Below, piece by piece: positions 33,739-40,812 of a stretch of DNA of 40,812 bases (position 1 is its first letter; each line of letters begins with the position of its first letter). The notes under the pieces are model-generated. The model worked only from the letters and a program-made list of their open reading frames with translations, made no database searches and was not told the DNA's origin. The stretch comes from Byssothecium circinans (taxonomy: Eukaryota; Ascomycota; Dothideomycetes; Pleosporales; Massarinaceae). The stretch lies in the NCBI GenBank assembly GCA_010015675.1, contig ML976994.1, positions 257,162 to 297,973 on the forward strand. The letters are read 5' to 3'. The position numbers and the translations under genes are program-made.

Positions 33739-34962
33739 TCAGCCAGAAGATGTTACTGACACCGCCTTGCCCTTCTCCTTGTCTACATGCTCGGCAGATA
33801 TAGGACTGACAGGAGCATCGACGTCCTCGCCCAAATCACTACCGTCCCCAATTTCTTTCCATTCAGAGCTGCGGCGACTCAGCTTGCCTGTTCCTGCAAG
33901 TTCCCTCGGGCTTGCGAGGGGGCTAGTCGGGTTGGGTCCAATGGAGCCGTTGATACTATCAGTCCGGCCATGGCCCAGAAGCCCGCTTCGCACGCTCTGA
34001 GCGTCCGTGTTTTGCTTGTTGGCGTAGTAGCTATTCCGCTCGCTGCTGAGCGCGGGAGCTGCGACGCCTGAAAAAGAATATAGACTTGCCCTCTCCGCGT
34101 TTCCGAAGCCTACACCAGGCCTATTCTGCGGACTGTAAATCGTGTCGGGGTTCCCAGATAGCACACTGAGTGGGAGCGATTCTCGACTGCCGCCCCAGAC
34201 AGAAGAGGGGGCCAAGGCGCGAACGGAGGCATTGGTATCGAGCGAGTTACGGCGGCGACGTTTGGAAGACGAAGCTAGCGTGAGGATCGATGCATTGTCC
34301 GTCAGCATGTTGTTGGCTGTCGCGGCCTGGTAGGTGTTCGGCTGGGACTGCGGGGCCAGATGCGGAGGGATCGCGGACGGTGGAGGCGACGTTGGGAACT
34401 GGTGGGAGAATTGTACCGGCGGGCCATTGGCTGCTTGTGTGTGCGTCTGTCCACCTCCTAACGCGTTGTTCGGGGCGGTAGATTGTATAGTCGTCAGGGT
34501 TGTGGTAAGAGAGCGCTCTGAATGGTTTGGCGACGAGAATGTGCTTCCTCCACCGACTGTGTTGCTGATGCCCGTTTCTGCCTTGGACCTTCCGGAATGG
34601 ACGGTGCCCGCATTGGTGGCCACTGTTGGTGCCGTCGATTTGTTGCTCTTGTCTAATGCGCGGTGTTGACCATGGCCGCTGGCCGCCTCTACGGAGGTGA
34701 AGCTTTCGTTCGATTGAGGAGTGACCCCGCTGGAGAAGGAGAGGTGCGGGTTTCCGCTGCCATTGACCTGGCCCGATTCGGGGTATGGATTGTTCTTCGC
34801 GGCAGTTTTCTTTGATTTTGGCTGAGATGCGCCCTGGCTCTTCTTCCCGGATGCGCCTGGGGAGTCGGAGGTCGATGATTTGAGGTTTGCGAGGCGCTTC
34901 ATAAAGCCCGCAAAGGGCCGCTTGCGCGCATGGCGGTCTTTTCCCAAGAGTGTCAGTACCAT
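33739..34962 (-). CDS. Ser-rich hypothetical protein, at least 407 aa; 5' end unresolved
   Basis: One long frame, with a conservative start at the ATG at 34962 (MVLTLLGKDRHARKRPF) and a stop at 33739. The frame is open to another ATG at 35037. The N-terminus has a basic segment, RKRPFAGFMKRLANLKSS, that looks like a conserved short domain. The rest is Ser/Thr/Asn/Pro-rich and probably disordered, with phosphorylation-type SP sites and an RRRRNSLD motif. Upstream, an ATG at 35071 begins a short exon (MATTAEAASRPH) that ends at an excellent GTATGT donor and sits below a TATA-like TTTAAATA. However, splicing from it to the available acceptors puts the body out of frame. I do not recognise the family. 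It is divergently arranged with MLH3. Confidence 0.62.
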   Translation of the reverse strand: MVLTLLGKDRHARKRPFAGFMKRLANLKSSTSDSPGASGKKSQGASQPKSKKTAAKNNPYPESGQVNGSGNPHLSFSSGVTPQSNESFTSVEAASGHGQHRALDKSNKSTAPTVATNAGTVHSGRSKAETGISNTVGGGSTFSSPNHSERSLTTTLTTIQSTAPNNALGGGQTHTQAANGPPVQFSHQFPTSPPPSAIPPHLAPQSQPNTYQAATANNMLTDNASILTLASSSKRRRRNSLDTNASVRALAPSSVWGGSRESLPLSVLSGNPDTIYSPQNRPGVGFGNAERASLYSFSGVAAPALSSERNSYYANKQNTDAQSVRSGLLGHGRTDSINGSIGPNPTSPLASPRELAGTGKLSRRSSEWKEIGDGSDLGEDVDAPVSPISAEHVDKEKGKAVSVTSSG

Positions 34963-35034
34963 GTATGCCTTTGATATCTGAAGGGAAGGGGGAGAGATGG
35001 GCCAGAGAAGGGATGGCTGTGCCAAGGGACATAC

Positions 35035-35071
35035 CATGCGGCCTGGACGCGGCTTCGGCGGTGGTGGCCAT
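35035..35071 (-). other. Candidate first exon that does not splice in frame to the downstream gene
   Basis: It encodes MATTAEAASRPH plus one base before a GTATGT donor at 35034. Both nearby acceptors (before ATATCA and before GCATAC) are phase 0 for the main frame, so this phase-1 exon shifts the frame. It may be 5' untranslated, an alternative start, or a sign of an indel. Confidence 0.35.
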
Positions 35072-35560
35072 TCTTTCGGCGCTAGAGAGAACCCCGGCGT
35101 GCAACAATAATATCGAGAGGTGCGTCGGCTCGTCCTGGCGGGTATTTAAAGGCACACGTTGGTCCACGTAGAGTATATTGGCGATGACGAGGCTACCGTT
35201 AAGCCAAAAGGCGCAAAGCGAGGGGGACGGAGTTGACGGGAATGGAAAGGGATGCGCCGGTGGTGAAGGGAGTTTGCTGGTAGGAATACGGCAGGCGATT
35301 GTAATCCTTTTTGGGTGTTTCGCAGTCCGGCGTGTTTGGTGCGGAGTGCAGGTCAACCGGTACATGCAGATGCGGAGCCATGATTGCGGCAATGGCAATC
35401 CGCTAGCCCGTTTGCGAAGCGGCCGCGGCCCGTGCCTTTTAGTGACGATGACGATGCAGCCCAGACGCTGCAGTGCAAATCCCAAAGCCGATTCTGGACC
35501 ACCACATGCATCCCCCCAACACCGGGAAATGACCGCATACGGCTTGGATGTCTGGCTGGG
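35072..35560. promoter_or_regulatory. Divergent promoter region of MLH3 and the Ser-rich gene
   Basis: About 0.49 kb between opposing start sites. On the minus strand a TATA-like TTTAAATA lies at about 35143-35150, some 75 bases upstream of the ATG at 35071. Nothing diagnostic was seen on the MLH3 side. Confidence 0.45.
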
Positions 35561-38542
35561 ATGGCGAGTAGTCGGGGCAGATGCATCCAGCCGCTGCCTG
35601 AGGCGGTGGCGGCCCAGATCAAGTCGTCCACTGCCATCGTATCCCTGACCAGCGTTGTTCTGGAGCTTTTGAAGAACTCTCTCGATGCGAAGGCTACGAA
35701 GATCGAGGCGACGGTAGACTTTACGCGGGGAGGCTGCACGGTTGAGGATGATGGCCTCGGTATCGCCCCGTCTGAATTTCGACAAGATGGAAACCTCTGC
35801 AAACTACACTGTTCGTTAGTCCTTGACTGTAAGAATATAACATTAACATGACCAGGTACTTCCAAGTACTACTCTGAAGATGTCTCTCTTGGCCGCAATG
35901 GTACCTTTCTTGCTGCCCTCGCTGCCATGTGCCTCCTGCAGGTTGTTTCCCGGCACCACGAGAACCGCTCCCATAACCTATTGTCGCTCCATCACTCCAA
36001 GGTCATAGACCGACAGCTTCCAGCGCAGGCTCAGCACGAGATACACCAAAAGCACGGCACCCGAGTGACGGTGCGCAATCTATTCGGCAATCTGCCCGTG
36101 AGGGTTAAGCAACGAGCAGCTTTGATAGAGCAAAAACCCGAGCTGGATCGCCTCTGGCGGTTGCTGAAGAGAGAAGTGACGGGTTTATTGCTGAGCTGGA
36201 GACAGCCAGTAGCACTCAGAATCCGAGATGCAGACGGCAACACGCTGCTAAACTTCTCCGATTCGAATCGAGTGGGCGGAGCAAAAACACCTCACCCATC
36301 AGCATCACAGTCCTTACTGAACATTTTGACCCAAGCAAACTTTATTACCTTTGACGAATGGCCGGCGTGGGTTCCAACGTCTGCATCTACCTCTACCATC
36401 TCCATCAAGGGCGCCATATCTCTTGATCCTGCGCCGACCAAGCGCGTACAATTCATCTCTCTAGGGATCAAGCCTCTGTCCGCCGAGTCAGGGCACAACG
36501 AACTTTTCGATGAGGTCAACCGCATCTTTTCCCTGTCCAGTTTTGGTACCATCGAGGACGATGCGAACGTTGATGAGCATGAGAAAGTTAAAAGACAAAG
36601 CGACAAGCGATTCAAGAGCGACGGCTATACCAACAGGCAGCTTACAGCACGTAAAGGAGTTGATCGATATCCGATGTTTCACCTCCGCATATCGTTGAAA
36701 AGCAACAATGATTCTGTTCGCTCCGAAGACCAGTTCATCGAAGACGAGACCAACCTTCAAACAGTGGTAGGAGTATTGAATGCCATGATTACGCAATGGC
36801 TGTCAGCACACCACTTTCGACCTCGTAAACCTTGTATCAGCCGAGCCCGCCATGATGACCCTTCGGGTGCAAGCAGCTCCGATTCCGGCAACTCAATGCG
36901 TGAAGAAGGAAGGGCAAAGAATGCTCCATCAGTGAGGTCTGATTCCAAGGATCCAGCGAAGTCATGGCCACGCAAAACAAAGAAGCTGAAAAGCACGGCC
37001 ACAGAGAAGGCATCCAATTCAACCCAGCTCGGACCTTTTGCTCAATGGTCTCGCATCAAAAGCGGCAGATCTGACTTCTTGGAGAATCTCAATATGGCAA
37101 AGAAGACTCAGGAAAAAGAGAGTTCGGCCAGGCCTTCAACTGATCATGTTCGCTCGGATACTAAAAGCGATACTACCCTCTCATCTCGGCAAGATCCTGC
37201 AATCAATATCTCGCCATTACTTGCGGGGTCGCTGAATGGAAGTGTGCTGAAGTCTCCAGCAGTCACAGAGCCCGGGGTAGTCGATGACGAGGCCGCTGAA
37301 GATGCAGTCATGACCTGGACTGACCCGTCCACTAAACAGACCTTCCTCCTCAATGCGCGTACCGGCTGTGTGCTACCACGACCGCCTCCACGAAGCGTTA
37401 GTGCTCCATCTGTTGGTCCGCTCGGAGCTACCTTGACTGAATACAACAAGCCATTACGACTTACCCATAGGCAGTCTACATCCGGCGATGGATCGACCCC
37501 TTGGCTGAGCAATTTTTTGCAAACATGGGAAAATCCGGCCTTCAAGCCAGCCGAGAAAAGCATCCAGCAAGTCTGCTCTCATGAGCACCAATTCGACGGT
37601 CATGAACACGGATCCGGGCGGCGTTTTGGCGCATCGCATATAGAATTGGCGAAGGCATTCAGCACAGCTTCCGGGACCAGCATCGGCAAGCTCTCGAAGC
37701 CCGGCCTCGCGAATGCGGAAGTCATGGCACAGCTGGACAAAAAGTTCATTCTCGTCAAGATGCGAAATTCGCCTGAAAATCCGTCCAATTCGAATACAGA
37801 GGCTGAAGTGCTTGTGTTGATTGACCAACACGCCGCGGATGAGCGTATCCAAGTCGAGACTCTTCTCTCTGATCTCTGCATGCCCCTTCCCAAAGACCAC
37901 ATACACTCCGGATATCGCTCGAAGCTCGGCCACCGGTCACACGTCACTTTCACCATACTGGAAAAACCGATACAATTTGCCGTGTCCGACCAAGAGCAAC
38001 AGTACTTTGTCACATACGCGCCCAAGTTTGCTGCATGGGGCATACTGTTCAGTGTTGAGCCTTTGGATTCAGCGAGACAGCAGTCTGTGATGTCAGTGAC
38101 GACCCTGCCTCCAGCTATTTCGGAGCGATGCAAAGCAGATCCGCAGGTTCTCATCACCTTCCTCCGCTCAGCGTTGTGGAAGTATGTAGATGTCGCTCAC
38201 TCTGCAGCCGCACTTCAACCTGGAATCTCTGACCATGACGAACACGCTGCTTGGGTCAGACGCATATTGAGTTGCCCGGATGGCCTCATCGACCTCGTCA
38301 ACTCCCGCGCTTGTCGGTCGGCGATCATGTTCAATGACGAGTTGAGTTTGGAGGCGTGTACCGCATTAGTGAGGATGCTAGCGAAGTGCGTGTTTCCGTT
38401 CATGTGTGCACATGGACGGCCGAGCATGGTGCCTTTGGTTGATATGGGAAGTGTTGGTGGGGAAAGTTCCGTTGGCTTTGGAACGACGGATGCTTCGAGG
38501 GAGAAGGATTTTGTTACTGCGTGGAAGGCGCGGAAGATGTGA
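35561..38542 (+). CDS. MLH3: MutL homologue MLH3, 978 aa
   Basis: Exons are 35561-35810 and 35856-38542, with a 45-nt intron (GTTCGT..ACCAG) joined in frame through KLHC/TSK. The N-terminal GHKL ATPase shows motif I, ELLKNSLDAKA (E35, N39), and motif II, DDGLGI (63-68). The expected GFRGEAL motif III is replaced by GRNGTFLAALAAM. A long disordered linker spans about 310-650. The C-terminal endonuclease domain starts near LDKKFILVKM and carries the metal-binding motif DQHAADERIQVE (740-751). ACRSAIMFND (902-911) and CAHGRPSMVPLVD follow, the hallmarks of Mlh3 rather than Pms1. Mlh3 pairs with Mlh1 as the MutLgamma nickase that resolves meiotic crossovers and assists mismatch repair in the nucleus. 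MASSRGRC was chosen as the ATG nearest the conserved domain. Confidence 0.95.
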
Positions 38543-39611
38543 ACGTGGTTGGATGGGATGAATATGGAACTATTCTGTAGTTTTGCGTAACGTATTTGAT
38601 CGCTTGATACCCTGGAATAGACTTGTCACCTTCTTAGCGTCGTCCTGTGAGGATAGAGAGTGAGTATTCTCTGGCAGGCTGGTAAAATTGTAGGATTGGA
38701 AGCAAATGTTCAGCCCCTCAGGCATCATCACATTGGAGGTCTCTTGCTTGGCTCATGTGATGAATATACACCAGACCATCTCCCATCTTGTATGCTACTA
38801 GGTAATAGTGAATATAGACCCAGCGCCTGGCACAGCACAGCACGGCACCAGCGCTAGAAAAGGTATGTACGAACGCAATGAGACCTGAGTAGCCACTTGA
38901 AAAAGGCAGCCAAGTCAATTAAACGTCCAAAATCTCTCTAGGAACATTCTAAGAGGGCCTATAACGAAGTAGAATACAGTTCGAATAAGCGTGACAAATT
39001 GGTTCCAAGATGCTGCCCCCAGGTGCCGTTGGTAGCAAGCATCGTGTTTCGTCGTTAATACGATAATAAGCCTGCGACAAGGAGCTTTTCGGACAATTCC
39101 TAAATTTGGCCGCCCCAGATTTAGGCGTTCAGCGGGATGCGGCTGAGACTGAGACTGACCGCAAAGCACTCGGGGCCGTAGCAGTGCATCCTATGGGAAC
39201 GGCTTTCGTGGCTCTGCCGCTGGGCTTCGGGCCATTGAGGCGCAAGGCTGACGTCGCCGCGTTACGAATCTTCGGGCACAATTCGACTGACGAGCGCGAC
39301 TATCCCCCGAATTGGCAGTGCGAGGCAGTGCGCGACGAATTCTTCGTATCGCGGTGTAGAAAGCAAAGCAGAAACTCGCAGGATCTGCCAGGAACAAGGA
39401 ACATTTGAAGCTAAACCCCATCACGTGCGACGCTAACACCAGCAGCATTCCAAGGATGGCTAGCGCCCTTTCATCGCATCCGGGGGGCGCTGGCCTCATC
39501 TCTCAGCATTGCACAGCCAGCACTTGAGCATTCTCCGCTGCGCAGCAAACAAAAACCCTCGACAATGTCTGTTTTACTTTTCTCCCACGATTCCTCTGTC
39601 ACCGTCTGCCC
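38543..39611. other. Intergenic between MLH3 and the polysaccharide deacetylase
   Basis: A 1.07-kb stretch holding the MLH3 3' region and the deacetylase promoter and leader. A 100-codon plus-strand frame (39106-39408) shows no motif and is not supported. The leader contains a small upstream ORF at 39565-39615. Confidence 0.45.
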
Positions 39612-39615
39612 ATGA
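39565..39615 (+). other. 16-codon upstream ORF overlapping the deacetylase start as ATGA
   Basis: An ATG at 39565 opens a 16-residue frame whose TGA (39613-39615) overlaps the first in-frame ATG of the deacetylase (39612) in an ATGA arrangement. The next in-frame ATG is at 39642, which makes reinitiation there possible. Confidence 0.45.
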
Positions 39616-40451
39616 CGTACCATGCGCCTTCCGACACCATCATGTTCAGACTGCCGTATCTCTGCCGCCTTCCCTCGAAGCTCCGGCGCAAAGCCCGCCG
39701 CTCCCGGATGATCACCATGTTCATCGCCCTGGCCGTGGTCCTCATCTTCCTAACGCCGTTTTACATCATCTACAAGCCGCCCACGTCGCTGATCCGCAAG
39801 TTCATGAGACGCTGGCCGGACGTCCTGTGGCATGTAAACACGTCTGAAAAGATCATCGCGCTGACGATTGACGATGCGCCGAGTCCTTATTCGCAACAGA
39901 TTATGGATATTCTCAAAGAGAACGATGTGCATGCAACCTTCTTTGTTATCGGCGGGCAGGTCCCCGGGAGAGAGAATGTGCTGAAAGAGATGGTCAAGAG
40001 GGGGCATGAATTGGGGAACCATGCCATGCATGACGAACCCTCCGTTAAACTACCGGATTCGGAACTCATCCACCAAATGGACACCGTCGACGGCATGTTG
40101 AATGCAGCGTACAAGGCCGCGGGCTCAGACACGCATCCACCGCACTATTTTCGGCCCGGCTCGGGCTTCTTTTCAAAGCGCATGCGCGAGCGGATGGATA
40201 TGCTGCAGTATCGCACTGTGCTCGGCGACATCTACCCACACGACCCGCAGATTCCGTACTGGAGGATCAATGCTGCGCATATCTTGAGCATGCTGAAGCC
40301 GGGAGGCATTATCATTTGTCACGATCGGAGGAGTTGGACGGTGCCTATGTTGAGGAAGGTCATTCCTGAGATTAAGAGGAGGGGGTATCAGATCACTACG
40401 GTGTCTGGGTTGGTGAAGGAGGCACCCAAGGAGAGGAGGAAAACACCTTGA
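39612..40451 (+). CDS. Membrane-anchored polysaccharide (chitin-type) deacetylase, 279 aa
   Basis: A single exon from the ATG at 39612, or 39642 (MFRLPYLCRL), to the stop at 40451. A basic N-terminus (KLRRKARRSR) precedes one hydrophobic helix, MFIALAVVLIFLTPFYIIY (about 36-54), fitting a type II membrane protein with the enzyme outside the cytosol. The NodB/CE4 deacetylase fold is shown by motif 1 ALTIDDAPS (D87/D88), ATFFVIGGQV, motif 2 ELGNHAMHDEP (H137), motif 3 YFRPGSGFF and motif 5 IIICHDRRSW. CE4 enzymes remove N-acetyl groups from chitin or related polymers at the wall. Motif 2 is atypical: the residue four after H137 is Asp, and the second His is at +3. Substrate and activity are therefore uncertain. 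It is the last gene before the AT-rich block. Confidence 0.88.
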   Translation: MTYHAPSDTIMFRLPYLCRLPSKLRRKARRSRMITMFIALAVVLIFLTPFYIIYKPPTSLIRKFMRRWPDVLWHVNTSEKIIALTIDDAPSPYSQQIMDILKENDVHATFFVIGGQVPGRENVLKEMVKRGHELGNHAMHDEPSVKLPDSELIHQMDTVDGMLNAAYKAAGSDTHPPHYFRPGSGFFSKRMRERMDMLQYRTVLGDIYPHDPQIPYWRINAAHILSMLKPGGIIICHDRRSWTVPMLRKVIPEIKRRGYQITTVSGLVKEAPKERRKTP

Positions 40452-40504
40452 AAATGAGCCTGGAGTGCGAAATGCGAAACGCGACATCGGCTACCGTGTC
40501 CGTG

Positions 40505-40534
40505 CGCGTAACGCCCGGATTCGCGTAACGCCCG
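40505..40534 (+). repeat. 13-bp direct repeat at the edge of the AT-rich block
   Basis: CGCGTAACGCCCG occurs at 40505-40517 and again at 40522-40534, a 17-base period, immediately before the base composition changes. It may mark a transposable-element terminus or internal subterminal repeat. No matching inverted copy is in the window. Confidence 0.8.
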
Positions 40535-40539
40535 CCTTT

Positions 40540-40812
40540 TACTAGGAAAATTAAAAGAAAATAAGTAACTTTAAAGCTATATAACTTTTTAATTACTTTT
40601 TCTTTTTAAAAGCTTCCTTAACTAAAGTTATAGAGAAAAACTATCTTTATAACTTTAAAATTTTAGTTTTTTAATAATAATTAGTTTAAAGAAAAAAGTA
40701 TAAAAGTACTAAAACTTAAGTCTTTAAAATTAAAAAATAATATTTTTTTAGAAGTAAAGTATACTATTTAGAATATATTTTATATTAGGTTCTTTTTAAT
40801 AAAATAACTACT
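40540..40812. mobile_element. Extremely AT-rich, TpA-rich DNA; probable RIP-degraded repeat
   Basis: From about 40540 to the window end the DNA is almost only A and T, with very few C or G and essentially no CpG. It has frequent TA steps and no long open frame. Repeat-induced point mutation in ascomycetes converts CpA to TpA in duplicated DNA and produces such blocks. The transition from normal gene-island composition takes only a few dozen bases. The identity of the parent repeat cannot be read from this fragment. A naturally AT-rich isochore is the alternative. Confidence 0.6.

Noticed and set aside
35384..35560. Upstream in-frame extension of MLH3
   Set aside because: The frame is open but there is no ATG before 35561, and the extra residues do not resemble a MutL N-terminus.
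37600..38157. 185-codon minus-strand frame
   Set aside because: Antisense to the MLH3 endonuclease domain, which is unambiguous.
39106..39408. 100-codon plus-strand frame before the deacetylase
   Set aside because: No motif, no splice partners and no start context; likely chance.
1..40812. Possibility of a biosynthetic or effector gene cluster
   Set aside because: No polyketide synthase, NRPS, terpene cyclase, P450, MFS pump or Zn2Cys6 regulator is present; most recognised genes are housekeeping or cell-surface genes.

Overview
The window is nuclear DNA of a filamentous ascomycete, probably a dothideomycete-like fungus (inference). The evidence is short GT-AG introns (mostly 45-130 nt) in nearly every gene, pyrimidine-rich leaders, and fungus-specific families (ECM33-type GPI wall protein, SUR7/PalI, SKG6-like). 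Nothing bacterial is present: no operons, ribosome binding sites or CRISPR. All exon models were built by eye from splice signals and reading-frame phase, and every multi-exon total given is divisible by three.

Layout from left to right. Positions 1-156 are the 3' end of an open frame that looks like the tail of a transposon-encoded protein. A possible two-exon 87-aa gene lies at 881-1190 (-). A basic hypothetical protein (3304-4159, -) and an ECM33-like cell wall protein (5618-6899, -) follow. The central-left block holds a MAG1-type DNA-3-methyladenine glycosylase (9107-10824, -, six exons), QCR7 of respiratory complex III (11604-12204, -), and a mitochondrial NAD+ carrier (12702-13956, +) that shares a 0.5-kb divergent promoter with QCR7. 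Next come a 1266-aa disordered protein (14826-18808, +), an SKG6-like single-pass membrane protein (20954-23082, +) and a SUR7/PalI tetraspan protein (24603-25670, +).

The right half has adenylosuccinate lyase ADE13 (26632-28362, +), a SWIM plus RING zinc-finger protein (28702-30005, +), a BTB-like/Cys-rich protein (31097-33020, -), a Ser-rich hypothetical protein (33739-34962 or further upstream, -), the mismatch-repair/meiotic endonuclease MLH3 (35561-38542, +) and a membrane-anchored polysaccharide deacetylase (39612-40451, +). At about 40540 the sequence changes abruptly to extremely AT-rich DNA, which looks like the edge of a RIP-degraded repeat block.

The genes do not form an obvious pathway cluster. 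Loose themes are cell surface (ECM33, SUR7, SKG6-like, deacetylase), DNA repair (MAG1, MLH3), mitochondrial metabolism (QCR7, NAD carrier) and purine synthesis (ADE13). I did not find a convincing new multi-gene system. The most open items are the SWIM-RING and BTB/Cys-rich proteins, the 1266-aa protein, the unresolved 5' end of the 33739 gene, and the gene-island/AT-rich boundary.
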